DNA of 64,000 nucleotides from positions 434,001-498,000 of the forward strand of contig NZ_SSNX01000002.1 in NCBI RefSeq assembly GCF_004801415.1. Direction: 5' to 3'. Made by a program: the position numbers and the translations under genes. Origin of the DNA: Deinococcus sp. KSM4-11 (GTDB lineage: Bacteria > Deinococcota > Deinococci > Deinococcales > Deinococcaceae). Shown here one piece after another: positions 1-9,789 of the stretch (position 1 is its first letter; every line of letters starts with the position of its first letter). Under the pieces are notes generated by a model, which worked only from the letters and a program-made list of their open reading frames with translations, did not search any database and was not told the origin of the DNA.

Positions 1-216
1 ACGCGCTTGGGGCATGTCGAATCCAGCCGCGTGGAAATCCGCCCCGCCCTGCGCCCGGATCTGACCCCGCAGGACGGGTGGGAAGAGGTGCGGTGGGCAC
101 GTGGCGAGGGGCGGCGCGCCAGGAAATGCCATGGTGTCGCGCGCGCCGACAGGCCCGTTACGCCCGGTTCTCAAGACTCCACCATCGCCCCGGTCGGCGT
201 CAGGGAGGCCTGAAAA
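1..216. other. Window edge; possible tail of an upstream gene
   Basis: No gene can be firmly supported here. Plus-strand frame 1 is open from the window edge to a stop at 211-213, so this could be the last 70 codons of a gene starting outside the window. The predicted residues are Arg/Gly-rich and show no recognisable motif, as expected of random high-GC sequence. The stretch also carries the ribosome binding site of the next gene: GGGAGG at 203-208, eight bases before its ATG. Confidence 0.4.
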
Positions 217-666
217 ATGCGTGCCGAGGAACTCGCGGCCCATGTCGGTCAGGAAGTGGCCCTCTCGGCCTGGATCGAGATCGATCAGGCGCGCATCGAC
301 GCCTTCGCCGCCGCCACCGGCGACCACCAGTTCATTCACGTGGATCCGGAGCGCGCCGCGCACGGCCCCTTCGGCGCCACCATCGCCCACGGCTTCCTGA
401 CGCTCTCGCTGCTCGCTGGCGAGTTCATGACGCGGGGTGGCGCCCCTCACATCGACGGGAGCCGCCTGACCGTCAACTATGGCCTGAACCGCGTGCGCTT
501 CATCACGCCCGTGAAGGTCGGCTCGACCCTTCGTAACCGCGCCGTGCTCCTGGCCGTCGAACCCGGCGACGGGTACGTCCAGATCACGGTGCTCAACACC
601 ATCGAGATCGACGGTGAGCCGCGCCCTGCCTGCACCGCCGAAAGCGTGTTCCGGGTTTACGTGTGA
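217..666 (+). CDS. MaoC-family (R)-specific enoyl-CoA hydratase
   Basis: A 149-residue single hot-dog-fold protein of the MaoC / PhaJ type, which adds water to 2-enoyl-CoA to give (R)-3-hydroxyacyl-CoA in the cytoplasm. The hydratase motif is visible at residues 36-63: Asp36 and His41 in GDHQFIH are the expected catalytic pair, followed by AHGFLTLS. The length is normal for the family. The start is supported by GGGAGG eight bases upstream. Its stop overlaps the GTG of the next gene by four bases, so it is the first gene of a translationally coupled operon with an ACAD11-type dehydrogenase. The natural acyl chain is unknown. Confidence 0.9.
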   Translation: MRAEELAAHVGQEVALSAWIEIDQARIDAFAAATGDHQFIHVDPERAAHGPFGATIAHGFLTLSLLAGEFMTRGGAPHIDGSRLTVNYGLNRVRFITPVKVGSTLRNRAVLLAVEPGDGYVQITVLNTIEIDGEPRPACTAESVFRVYV

Positions 667-1021
667 CCCAGGAGGCGTCGGCGCCCGGCGGGACGGTCTA
701 CCTGCTCGAGCAGGGCGGCGTTGCGCTGGGCCGCATGCCTCTGCGGCGCGTCGAGAGTTTCGCCATGTACTGCGACTTTCACCCGACCCCGGCCTTCGAT
801 GCCTACTGGGCCCTGTTCGATGAGGACGCGGCCATCGCTGAACGTCTGGCACACGACGACTCGTCGGAGCTGCTGTCGACGGCCGAGGCGACGCTGGAAC
901 GCATCCTCGCGCTGGGTCTGGTCATCCGGCGTGAAGGCGGCGGTGTGCACCGTGACGTTCTGATTGGCATCGAGGGCCACACGGCCCACTTCCGCGCCCT
1001 GAGTCCCGAGGAGGAATTCCT

Positions 1022-1025
<4 letters not shown>
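663..1025 (+). CDS. Small conserved-looking hypothetical protein in acyl-CoA operon
   Basis: A 120-residue soluble protein that I do not recognise. It starts at a GTG inside the end of the MaoC gene (GTGA overlap) and its stop overlaps the ATG of the acyl-CoA dehydrogenase (ATGA), so it is tightly coupled to both. It has no signal peptide or membrane segment. It looks mixed alpha/beta, with an acidic C-terminus (SPEEEFL). In the Pseudomonas levulinate pathway a small protein, LvaB, partners the kinase LvaA. Position and size make a similar accessory role possible, but I see no sequence proof of homology. Confidence 0.75.
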
Positions 1026-2249
<1,224 letters not shown>

Positions 2250-2257
<8 letters not shown>

Positions 2258-2591
2258 ACTTCAGGGTGTTCAGGTATGCCTGGAGCGCCTTCAGTTCGGC
2301 GGCGGTGGGCGCCTTCCCGTGATCTCCCGCAAAGCCCACCTTCCCCCACACCGGCATGGGGGCCTTGAAGACCACGCCCTTATCGTCTTTTCCCTGGAGC
2401 ATGGCGCGTTTGAACAGTACATACGACCAGCCCGCCGCTTCTTTCAGATTCGGGCCGACCATGCCGGCGCCCGTCGGCGCGTGGCATCCCGCGCAGTTGG
2501 CGGTATAGATCGCCTTCCCTCTGGTGGCCGCCTGCGCAGCAGACGTGACGGCGGGAAGGACACCGACCGACCTCATCAGAATTCGCATCAT
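2250..2591 (-). CDS. Exported single-domain c-type cytochrome
   Basis: A 113-residue mono-haem cytochrome c. A short hydrophobic leader ending near AAQAA is followed by the haem site CAGCH (residues 33-37). Met79 in APMPVWG is the likely sixth ligand. It would carry electrons outside the membrane. It lies antisense between two halves of an acyl-CoA operon and overlaps the dehydrogenase stop by eight bases, so it is transcribed separately. It resembles the small cytochromes paired with PQQ dehydrogenases, and one such dehydrogenase lies at 6078-7667, but direct partnership is inference. Two adjacent ATGs are possible starts. Confidence 0.88.
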
Positions 2592-2684
2592 TCAGGATGA
2601 CCATAGAACTCTCAGGGAAGCGAACGACCGTCTGACATCCCAGGGGCCTGCCAGGTTCTGGAGTCGGCGCACAAGGAGACCAGC

Positions 2685-3479
2685 ATGGAATTCAAGAGCA
2701 AAGTGATTGTCGTGACCGGCGCCGCCTCGGGGATTGGACTGGCGCTCGCCGCCCGCTTCGTTCAGGAAGGCGCGACGGTGATCGCTTCCGACCGCAATGC
2801 GGAAGGCGGCGCCGCGAAGGCGGCCGAGATCGGGGCGCGTTTCGTTCCAGCGGATGTCGGTCAGGAGGCGGACGTCAAGGCCCTGATCGACGACGTGCTG
2901 GCACGGGAGGGCCGAATCGACCTGTTCTGCTCGAATGCCGGCATCGGCATCGGCGAGGGGCCGGAAACGCCGGACAAGCAGTGGGATCTGATCCACCGGG
3001 TCAATGTGATGAGTCACGTCTGGGCCGCGCGGCACCTGCTGCCACACATGCTGGAGCGGGGTGAGGGGTACCTGCTGAATACCGCCTCGGCGGCGGGTCT
3101 GCTGACGGAACTGCACTCGGCCCCGTACGCGGTCACCAAACATGCCGCCCTGGCCTTCGCCGAGTGGCTGGCCATCACCTACGGCGACCGGGGCATCAAA
3201 GTGGCGGCCCTGTGCCCGGAGGGCGTATGGACGCCCATGATCCAGAACGCTCCCCTGCTCCAGCAGACGGCCATCAGCACCGACGAACTTGTCGAGAAGA
3301 CGCTGGAGGTGCTGCGGGCCGACGGGTTCCTGATCGTGACCCATCCGACCACCCTGAAATCCTTCCAGACTAAGGCCAACGATTACGAGGTGTGGCTCAG
3401 CAAGATGCGTCACCTCCGCAAGAAGGCCATGGCCCTGCTGGGCGGACAGACAGTCTTCCCAGCGGGCAGAGAGTCGTGA
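2685..3479 (+). CDS. Short-chain dehydrogenase/reductase
   Basis: A 264-residue classical SDR, soluble and NAD(P)-dependent. The cofactor motif TGAASGIG is at residues 11-18 and the SNAG motif at about 83-86. The catalytic set is Ser133/135, Tyr148 and Lys152 (YAVTK). AAGGAG lies just ahead of the ATG. Its stop overlaps a GTG (GTGA) that starts the kinase gene, so the two are coupled. In this operon it is a candidate 3-hydroxyacyl-CoA dehydrogenase, comparable in position to LvaD of the levulinate pathway. The substrate cannot be read from sequence alone. Confidence 0.9.
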   Translation: MEFKSKVIVVTGAASGIGLALAARFVQEGATVIASDRNAEGGAAKAAEIGARFVPADVGQEADVKALIDDVLAREGRIDLFCSNAGIGIGEGPETPDKQWDLIHRVNVMSHVWAARHLLPHMLERGEGYLLNTASAAGLLTELHSAPYAVTKHAALAFAEWLAITYGDRGIKVAALCPEGVWTPMIQNAPLLQQTAISTDELVEKTLEVLRADGFLIVTHPTTLKSFQTKANDYEVWLSKMRHLRKKAMALLGGQTVFPAGRES

Positions 3480-4600
3480 CCGGAACCGACACGGCGCCCG
3501 TCCGGCCCGGGGAGGAACTCCCCCTGGAAGCGCTGCGTGAAGCGCTGCGGGGACGGGTGGCAGGGAACGTGGATGACTTGAGTGTGGCGCAGTTCCCGGG
3601 CGGCTTCTCGAACCTCACCTACCTCGTCCGGGCCGGAGCGCACGAGTATGTCCTGCGGCGCGCCCCGCTGGGGCCGGTGCCGAAGGGGGCGCACGACATG
3701 GCGCGCGAGGCCCACCTGCTGGAACGCATCCATCCGGTGCTCCCGGTGGCACCCCAGCCTGTCTTGGTTGTCGAGGATCCTGAGGTGATCGGATCGCCCT
3801 TCTACCTGATGGAGCGGCGTCACGGGGTGGTCGTCAGAACGGCGCTCCCCGCCGCCTACGCGCTGATGCCCGACGCGCCCCGCCGCATGTCCGAGGCCCT
3901 GGCCGACACCTTGGCTGACCTCCACGCCGTGGACATCGCCGCCGCCGGGCTGACGGGCATCGGCAAACCGGAGGGCTTCAATGCCCGTCAGGTGGCCGGG
4001 TGGGCCGGCCGCTGGCGGCGGGCACGCGAGGCGTTGCACGGAACTGGAGACCTGCCGGCCCCGGCTGTCCTGCGCGACGAACTGGTCATTGCCTGGCTGG
4101 AGGCCCACACGCCGGTCGAAAGCGCCCATACCCTGGTACACAACGACTTCAAACTGGACAACCTGATGCTTGATCCCACCGACCCTGGCCGGGTGACCGC
4201 GCTGCTCGACTGGGAGATGACGACCGTGGGTGATCCGCTGGTGGATCTGGGCCTCACCCTGACGTACTGGACGATGCCTGAGCAGCCGGGGAGGGAGCCG
4301 AGTGCCGTGGGCGCGACCATTCCGGGATTTCTGAGCCGCGAGGAGCTGATCGCCCGCTACGAACAGTCCAGTGGTCGTCACGTGACGAGCAGCCTTTCGT
4401 GGTACGAGGTGCTGGGCCATTTCAAGCTCGCCGTGATCGTCCTACAGATCTACGCCCGCTACCGCGCCGGGCAGACCACGGATCCCCGTTTTGCGCCGCT
4501 GGCCGGTCAGGCGACGTGGCTGATCCAGGAAGCGTGGCGGCGGATCGCGGCCCACAGCGATGCGGTCGGCGGGGCAGACCTCGTGCCCACCGATGAGTGA
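3476..4600 (+). CDS. APH-family kinase, ACAD10/11 kinase-domain-like
   Basis: A 374-residue phosphotransferase of the aminoglycoside phosphotransferase fold. An upstream in-frame start at 3392 exists, but GTG 3476 is chosen because it overlaps the SDR stop (GTGA) and removes 28 unconserved residues. Visible motifs are GGFSNLTYLV, YVLRRAPLGPV, the catalytic loop HNDFKLDN (residues 222-229, Asp224) and the metal ligand in DWEM (Asp245). This pattern is that of the kinase half of ACAD10/ACAD11 and of LvaA, which phosphorylates 4-hydroxyacyl-CoA, not that of drug-resistance enzymes. Its presence with an ACAD11-like dehydrogenase is the key clue to the operon's job. Confidence 0.9.
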   Translation: MTGTDTAPVRPGEELPLEALREALRGRVAGNVDDLSVAQFPGGFSNLTYLVRAGAHEYVLRRAPLGPVPKGAHDMAREAHLLERIHPVLPVAPQPVLVVEDPEVIGSPFYLMERRHGVVVRTALPAAYALMPDAPRRMSEALADTLADLHAVDIAAAGLTGIGKPEGFNARQVAGWAGRWRRAREALHGTGDLPAPAVLRDELVIAWLEAHTPVESAHTLVHNDFKLDNLMLDPTDPGRVTALLDWEMTTVGDPLVDLGLTLTYWTMPEQPGREPSAVGATIPGFLSREELIARYEQSSGRHVTSSLSWYEVLGHFKLAVIVLQIYARYRAGQTTDPRFAPLAGQATWLIQEAWRRIAAHSDAVGGADLVPTDE

Positions 4601-5288
4601 ACTGATTCTCGTCCGCCACGGTCAGGCCACGCCCTTCGACACCGACACCGACCGGCTGTCCCCTTTGGGTGAAGCCCAGGCCCGCGCCGTCGGCGAGGCG
4701 CTGCTGACCCAGGGCGTGACGCCAAGCGCGGTGATCCACGGCACGCTCGTCCGGCAGCGGAGAACCGCGGAGCTCGCCGCATGCCCCGACTGGCCAGAAG
4801 CTACCAGTGATCCCCGACTCGCCGAGTACGACGGTGATGGCCTTGTGCGTCTCCTGGCGCCTCAGCTGGAATCACGTGAGACTGCACTGGCGTCCCTCAG
4901 GCAAACCTTCCGTGATCCGGCGACCGGCGTCGAACGCAACCGGGCCATCCAGACGTATCTCGAAGCGGTGGCGAAGGGCTGGCAGGCGGGAAGCCTCACC
5001 CACCCCGACGTGGAGCCATGGACGGCCTTCCAGGCGCGCGTACAGGCGGCCCTGGATGACCTGATGTGCTTGCCCTCTGGCTCCACCGCGCTCGTCTTTA
5101 CCAGCGGCGGTGTGATCGGCACGGTGGTCGCCCTGGTGCTCGGTGCACCGGACACGGCCGCCCTCGCCCTGAACTGGCGCGTCAAAAACGGCAGCATGAC
5201 CCGGTTGACCTTCGGTGGTGGCAGGATCAGTCTCGATTCCTTCAACGAGATCCACCACCTGCCGCTCGCCCTGCGTTCCTGGCGCTAG
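4593..5288 (+). CDS. Histidine phosphatase family protein
   Basis: A 231-residue phosphoglycerate-mutase-like phosphatase. The nucleophile motif LVRHGQA is at residues 6-12, and a second conserved region reads FTSGGVIGT near residue 170. The ATG at 4593 is chosen because it makes RHG start at residue 8, normal for the family, and overlaps the kinase stop by eight bases. It is the last gene of the acyl-CoA operon and runs into a strong hairpin at 5330-5364. Its substrate is unknown; removal of phosphate from a pathway intermediate, opposing the kinase, is an attractive but untested idea. Confidence 0.88.
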   Translation: MSELILVRHGQATPFDTDTDRLSPLGEAQARAVGEALLTQGVTPSAVIHGTLVRQRRTAELAACPDWPEATSDPRLAEYDGDGLVRLLAPQLESRETALASLRQTFRDPATGVERNRAIQTYLEAVAKGWQAGSLTHPDVEPWTAFQARVQAALDDLMCLPSGSTALVFTSGGVIGTVVALVLGAPDTAALALNWRVKNGSMTRLTFGGGRISLDSFNEIHHLPLALRSWR

Positions 5289-5329
5289 GACAACTCGGGC
5301 GCAGACCCTCACCGTCCACCGAGAATTGA

Positions 5330-5364
5330 AGCAGGGGCGGCAGGCTCACGCCGCCGCCCCTGCT
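5330..5364. terminator. Bidirectional hairpin terminator between convergent genes
   Basis: A perfect 12-bp inverted repeat: AGCAGGGGCGGC at 5330-5341 and its complement at 5353-5364, with an 11-base loop. It sits in the 85-base gap between the phosphatase stop and the stop of the minus-strand secreted protein. Neither side has a strong T-run, so efficiency is uncertain. Confidence 0.75.
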
Positions 5365-5373
5365 CTTCATGCC

Positions 5374-6081
5374 TCAGCGGTACGTCTGGAGGTTCCCGCT
5401 GATCGTGTAAGGCATCCCGCGGCTGTCCTTGAACGACAGCTTAAACGCGCCGCTGGCCGGCAGGCTCGGGACATCGAAGGTGTACGACACGACGCCAAGG
5501 TTCCGGAAGTCCGATTGACCGCTGGGCAGCGTGAAGTTGTCCCGGTACGGGCCGTCCACCAAGGGAGCGGCCGTGTACGTGCGCCCCGCGACGGTCATGG
5601 TCGCCGACTTGAAGAAGTCCAGGTAGCTCTTCTCCTTGTCGGGATTTGCGGTGATCTTGTTCGTCTTGTACGCCAGCTGCCACTGCTCTTCCTCGTCCGC
5701 GACGGAGTAGGGGCTGTGGGAGTACACGCGCACGGTGATCTTGCCGTTGAGGTTCTGCGCGAATGCGCTGGCCTGGGCTGTCGTGAGGGGCTTGCCCTCC
5801 AGGCGGGCCAGGTACGACTCGTAGCGCAGACGCTCGAAGGGAGTGCCGAGCACGATCCCGTCGATCTCCGGCGAATTGGGGCGCAGGATCACGTCCTGGT
5901 TGTAGGCCTTGAGCAGATACGAGCCGAGGATGTATCCGCCCTCCTTGATGCTCATGTCCTCGCCGGCCTTCAGGGCCTCAGTCACCACGGCGGGCGAGAG
6001 CGTCAGCGTCACGGCCTGCACGGTACTGCCCAGGGTCAGCGCGGCCAGCCCGAGCAGCCCCAGCAACGTCCGGCCGCTCAT
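5374..6081 (-). CDS. Secreted protein of unknown function, downstream of PQQ dehydrogenase
   Basis: A 235-residue protein that I do not recognise. It begins with a clear signal peptide (hydrophobic residues 5-20, cleavage likely after VQA at 21-23) and the rest is soluble. The ATG at 6081 overlaps the dehydrogenase stop (ATGA), so it is translated with it and is the last gene of that operon. The mature part contains no Cys, no haem site and no membrane segment; its end (FKLSFKDSRGMPYTISGNLQTYR region) looks beta-rich. A periplasmic accessory or assembly role for the quinoprotein is inferred from coupling only. Confidence 0.82.
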   Translation of the reverse strand: MSGRTLLGLLGLAALTLGSTVQAVTLTLSPAVVTEALKAGEDMSIKEGGYILGSYLLKAYNQDVILRPNSPEIDGIVLGTPFERLRYESYLARLEGKPLTTAQASAFAQNLNGKITVRVYSHSPYSVADEEEQWQLAYKTNKITANPDKEKSYLDFFKSATMTVAGRTYTAAPLVDGPYRDNFTLPSGQSDFRNLGVVSYTFDVPSLPASGAFKLSFKDSRGMPYTISGNLQTYR

Positions 6082-7667
6082 TTGAGACTGTAGATCGCGA
6101 TGCGCGATCCGACGTTCTTCACGCCTGCAGTGCCCTTGGAGGTGTTGCCGGCCGCGATGGCCATGTACTGCTTGCCAGCGACCTCGTAGGTGGACACGCC
6201 GCCGCCGATCGGGGCGGTGTCGATGTTGTCCTTGAACAGCACCTTGCCGCTCTTGGAATCCAGGGCGTAGAACGTGCCGTTCATGGCGCCGGCCAGCACC
6301 AGGTTCCCGCCGGTGGAGGTCACGCCGCCCACGATGCGGATACCGGGCAGCTCGTACTTCCACATCGGCTTGCCGGTGGCGGCGTCATAGGCCGTGGTGT
6401 TGCCGACCGCCTTGTTCGCCGGGTCGAGCTGCATGGAGCCGCCGAAGAACAGCTGGCCCTTGATCAGGCGCACCTCACCGAGCTTCACGACGCCGCACCA
6501 GTCGACGGAGTTCACGAACAGCATCTTGTTCTGGGGATCGAAGGACGGGCCGGACCACTGCGAGCCGGCCGAGTAGTTGGGGCAGATCGGCAGCCCCTCG
6601 CGGGTGGTGGGCTTCTCCTGGTTGGTGGTCTTGATCATGGCCTGCTTGAAGACCTGGGACTTGTCGTCTTCGTTGTAGCCGAACAGCCAGCCGGCCTTCG
6701 TGGCGACCGCGAGGCGCTTCTGCCCGTCGAGGTCATACAGCACTGGCGCGGCGGCGGTGTCGTAGTCCTTGTCGTCGTGCGGTTGCTGCGAGTAGTGGTG
6801 GTCGTACTTGCCAGTCTCGGCATCGAGCACGGTCACGGTGTTCGTGAAGAGGTTGTCGCCGGGGCGGTACTGCGCGGCGAAGTCGGGCGCGGGGTTGCCG
6901 ACCGAGATGTACAGCTTCCCGGTGGCCGTATCCAGCGTGTAGCTCGTCCACATGCTGCCGCCGCCGGTGACGGTCGATTCGGCCCGCTTCCAGGTGTCCG
7001 CACCGGTCTGGGTGCCAGTGGGGATCATGTCGAAGGTCCAGGCCTTCTTGCCGGTCTTGGCGTCGAAGGCGTACATGTGCGCCTTGATGCCCCAGTCCGC
7101 GCCGGCCTCGCCGATGAAGACCTTGCCGTTGTAGTAGATGGGTGCGGAGGAGAGGAAGTAGCCGACCGCCGAGTCCGCCACCTTGGTATCCCACAGCTGC
7201 TTGCCGGTGCCGGCATCGATGGCGATCACGTGGGCATTGGGCGTGCCGCGGTACAGGACGCCGTCGGCGATGGCCAGACCGCGGTTGGTGGTCAGCACCG
7301 AGGACGTGTCCATCATGTACTTGTTGACCCACAGCGCCTTGCAGGTGCGGGCGTCCACGGCGAAGGTGCGGTTGGCCTGCGTGAAGAACATCACGCCCTT
7401 GTAGACCTGCGGCGTCACCTGGAAGCCGCCGTCGTCACCGGTCTCGAAGGTGCAGACGCGCTGCATCTGCGAGACGTTGCTGGTGTTGATCTGGTCGAGC
7501 GGCGAGTAGCGCTGGCCGCTGTAGCCCTTGTTGTACATCAGCCACGAGTCGGTCGCCTGGTCGGCGTTGTTCAGCTCTTCCTGGCTGGGGCCCGTCATGG
7601 CGAGTCCTTGACCGAACAGCAGGGCAGTGCACAGCGCGATGCCAACCTTCATTCCTGATTTCCGCAT
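6078..7667 (-). CDS. PQQ-dependent alcohol dehydrogenase-like quinoprotein
   Basis: A 529-residue exported eight-bladed beta-propeller quinoprotein of the methanol/ethanol dehydrogenase type. The ATG at 7667 is chosen: AGGAGG lies just upstream and a signal peptide follows (residues 6-24). Repeated tryptophan-docking-like blocks (for example AIDAGTGKQLWDTKV, YDAATGKPMWKYEL) and GGGSMWTSY mark the propeller. I find no adjacent Cys-Cys pair, whereas classical methanol dehydrogenases have a vicinal disulphide at the active site. It lacks a fused haem domain; electrons probably go to the cytochrome c encoded next to it at 7783. The alcohol or aldehyde oxidised is unknown. Confidence 0.88.
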   Translation of the reverse strand: MRKSGMKVGIALCTALLFGQGLAMTGPSQEELNNADQATDSWLMYNKGYSGQRYSPLDQINTSNVSQMQRVCTFETGDDGGFQVTPQVYKGVMFFTQANRTFAVDARTCKALWVNKYMMDTSSVLTTNRGLAIADGVLYRGTPNAHVIAIDAGTGKQLWDTKVADSAVGYFLSSAPIYYNGKVFIGEAGADWGIKAHMYAFDAKTGKKAWTFDMIPTGTQTGADTWKRAESTVTGGGSMWTSYTLDTATGKLYISVGNPAPDFAAQYRPGDNLFTNTVTVLDAETGKYDHHYSQQPHDDKDYDTAAAPVLYDLDGQKRLAVATKAGWLFGYNEDDKSQVFKQAMIKTTNQEKPTTREGLPICPNYSAGSQWSGPSFDPQNKMLFVNSVDWCGVVKLGEVRLIKGQLFFGGSMQLDPANKAVGNTTAYDAATGKPMWKYELPGIRIVGGVTSTGGNLVLAGAMNGTFYALDSKSGKVLFKDNIDTAPIGGGVSTYEVAGKQYMAIAAGNTSKGTAGVKNVGSRIAIYSLK

Positions 7668-7782
7668 AATTGCCTCCTGGGCAGGTAAATTTCGATGGCG
7701 TGTAGTCTTTGGAGGACGTAGTGACCCCCTGGCCACAGCGCATGGCCAGACTGAGTCCCAAACAGTCACGGGACGTGCAGGG

Positions 7783-8160
7783 TTATTTCTTGAAGGTGTA
7801 CGACTTCAGATCTTTGACCGCGAGCGCCTTGGTGCCGGGCTTGAAGCCGTTTACCTGCAGGACGTACGCCAGCACGTTGATGTACTCGACGGGCTTGAGG
7901 CCGCCGGGGTTGGTCTGCGGCATGGTGCTGGACATGATGAAGTGGAAGTCGTCGAGGCTGTTGGTCGCCCATTTCTGGAAGAACATGGGGCCCGCGAGTT
8001 TCGGGGCCCCACCGTTGCTCAACTTTGTGCCGTGGCACATGGAGCATTGGGCCGTGTAGGTCTTGGCGCCCGCGGTCGCCTGCGCCTTGGTGTACTGGGG
8101 CGTGGCGGCCAGCGCCGGGCCGGCGAGGAGGAGCAGGGGCAGCAGTCGGGTGAGGTGCAT
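7783..8160 (-). CDS. Exported c-type cytochrome of the PQQ dehydrogenase cluster
   Basis: A 125-residue mono-haem cytochrome c. The signal peptide (residues 4-19, ending ALA) is followed by CSMCH at 39-43; Met80 in SSTMPQTNPG is the likely axial ligand. The start at 8160 is preceded by AAGGAG and touches the TetR stop (TGATG, one-base overlap). It lies 115 bases upstream of the quinoprotein gene on the same strand, so it is the obvious electron acceptor for that enzyme. It is a different sequence from the cytochrome at 2250-2591. Confidence 0.9.
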   Translation of the reverse strand: MHLTRLLPLLLLAGPALAATPQYTKAQATAGAKTYTAQCSMCHGTKLSNGGAPKLAGPMFFQKWATNSLDDFHFIMSSTMPQTNPGGLKPVEYINVLAYVLQVNGFKPGTKALAVKDLKSYTFKK

Positions 8161-8774
8161 CAGGGGGTCTCCTTCGGGGGGAGGGGGTGAAAGAGGGGAA
8201 GGAGCAGGCTCATCGCTTCCTGGACGGTGTCCCCGACGCTGCATTCCTGCGTGTACAGGCGGGCATAGAACAGGCGGTCGGTGATGGCGGTGTACGCCTG
8301 GGCAAGGGTCTCCGCTGGCGTCTGGATGATCAGGCGGTGGGCCTGGGCCTCCAGGAAAACCTGCGTGTAAATGTCGATGAAGGGCAGATAGCGGTCAGCG
8401 TTTTTCAGGTCTTCTCGCAGCACCATGTGGGTGAGTTCCAGATCCTCGACCAGCAGCGTGTACAGTCTCGAAAGGCCCTGTTCCATGCGCGGCCTGAGCG
8501 GCAGGGTTCTGGGGCCAGCCATGATCCTGGTGGCAGCTTCCCGCCAGCTTCTCAGCGTTTCGGACACGATCTGTTCGAAGGCCGCTTCCTTGCTGGGCCA
8601 CGTGCGGTAGAACGAGGGCTGGGTCAACTGTGCGGCGGCCACGATGTTGCTGACCTTGGTGCCGTGCAGACCATGCCGCGCGAACTCCCGGATGGCGGCG
8701 GCGCGGAGCCGCTGCGAGTTGTGCAGATGCCGCTTCGTCTGGGGGTGAAGCGGGGAGCCGGGGTCACCCTGCAT
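8160..8774 (-). CDS. TetR-family regulator, first gene of PQQ dehydrogenase operon
   Basis: A 204-residue TetR-type repressor. The N-terminal helix-turn-helix spans about residues 20-65 (VSNIVAAAQLTQPSFYRTW is the recognition region); the C-terminal helical part would bind an unknown ligand. The ATG at 8774 is chosen over upstream in-frame starts because AGGAGG precedes it and the HTH then falls at the usual place. It heads the operon TetR, cytochrome, dehydrogenase, secreted protein, so it probably senses the oxidised substrate or a related compound and controls its own transcription through the repeat at 8825-8849. Confidence 0.88.
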   Translation of the reverse strand: MQGDPGSPLHPQTKRHLHNSQRLRAAAIREFARHGLHGTKVSNIVAAAQLTQPSFYRTWPSKEAAFEQIVSETLRSWREAATRIMAGPRTLPLRPRMEQGLSRLYTLLVEDLELTHMVLREDLKNADRYLPFIDIYTQVFLEAQAHRLIIQTPAETLAQAYTAITDRLFYARLYTQECSVGDTVQEAMSLLLPLFHPLPPKETP

Positions 8775-8805
8775 GCTCCTGAACCTCCTTTCACTTGTAT
8801 GGGTC

Positions 8806-8849
8806 ATGCTATGAGCGGGTAGATGTACTCTCAAGCCCAGTCTGAGTAC
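8806..8849 (-). promoter_or_regulatory. Promoter with overlapping palindromic operator for TetR-cytochrome-PQQ operon
   Basis: On the minus strand TTGAGA (8829-8834) and TAGCAT (8806-8811) are spaced by exactly 17 bases, a good -35/-10 pair about 30 bases before the TetR start. The -35 overlaps an inverted repeat, GTACTC at 8825-8830 and GAGTAC at 8844-8849. This placement suggests autorepression. Confidence 0.6.
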
Positions 8850-9017
8850 CTTTGTCCCTGTTTTTCTCGTCTGCAATGGTAAGAACCACTCATTTCGAGG
8901 CGGGATTGGGGATGGGTTCATTCCCAGCTCACTTGACCTTGTACTCGGCGACAATGTGCTGTCACACCGTCTGGAACCCGCTGGTCGCCCGCTCGCCACC
9001 TGACTGCCGACGGTGGG

Positions 9018-9680
9018 CTACGTCAGCTGGATCACCCAATCGGCCCGCGACCGCGTGTCCTCGATGAGGGCGGCGTTTTTCTGGTCGACCGACGCGACCC
9101 AGGCCACGGCATCGTCATGCGAGCGACCGAAGGTCTCATGTCGCCGCACCAGGCGCCCGAGTCTCAGGTCATCCGGGATCTCCAGGTACCAGACCTCATC
9201 GATCGCGGCGCGCACGTCCCGCCACTCGCCCTCATCCAGCAGCAGGTAGTTTCCCTCCGTGAGGATCAGCGCCGTCTGCGGCGGAACCGGAATGGCGCTG
9301 CCGATGGATTCTTCCAGCGCCCGGTTGAAGAACGGCGCGTACACAACCTGGCCCGTATTTTGCCTGAGCCGGGTCAGGAGCGCGGCGTAACCACCCGCAT
9401 CGAAGGTGTCCTGGGCGCCCTTGCGATCCTGCCGCCCCAGCCGCCGCAATTCTTCATTGGCCAGGTGAAACCCGTCCATGGGCACCACGCAGGCCACCTC
9501 GCCCAACGCCGAGGCCAGCGCCTCACATAGCGTGGATTTGCCGGCCCCCGGCGTCCCGGTGATGCCGAGGACACGCCGCTCACCAGGAACGATCAGCGCG
9601 CGCGCTCTGACGACGAGCTCGTCCACCGTGGCGTGCTGGACAGGGTTGGGTGAAGGAGCGGAGTGGATGGCGTCTTCCAT
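9018..9680 (-). CDS. P-loop nucleoside/nucleotide kinase-family protein
   Basis: A 220-residue cytoplasmic kinase of the uridine kinase / pantothenate kinase-like P-loop group. Walker A is GTPGAGKST (residues 42-50) and a family motif MDGFHLANEEL lies near residue 68. The exact sugar or nucleoside substrate is unknown; relatives are annotated as fructose- or nucleoside-type kinases. The start may be leaderless: TAGCCT ends six bases before the ATG and there is no clear Shine-Dalgarno. It is divergent from zwf, with 109 bases between the two starts. Confidence 0.83.
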   Translation of the reverse strand: MEDAIHSAPSPNPVQHATVDELVVRARALIVPGERRVLGITGTPGAGKSTLCEALASALGEVACVVPMDGFHLANEELRRLGRQDRKGAQDTFDAGGYAALLTRLRQNTGQVVYAPFFNRALEESIGSAIPVPPQTALILTEGNYLLLDEGEWRDVRAAIDEVWYLEIPDDLRLGRLVRRHETFGRSHDDAVAWVASVDQKNAALIEDTRSRADWVIQLT

Positions 9681-9789
9681 GGCCTCAGGCTATGACGCCG
9701 GACGGCTCTGGACGTGTCGGTCAGTCAGGGTTGGGTGGTGGCCAGCGTGCGTTTCATCTGCCCAGGAGGCCCACTCCCTACCCTGACGT

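Noticed and set aside
3392..3475. An earlier start for the APH-like kinase.
   Set aside because: The added 28 residues lie in the SDR gene and are not family-like; GTG 3476 forms a GTGA overlap.
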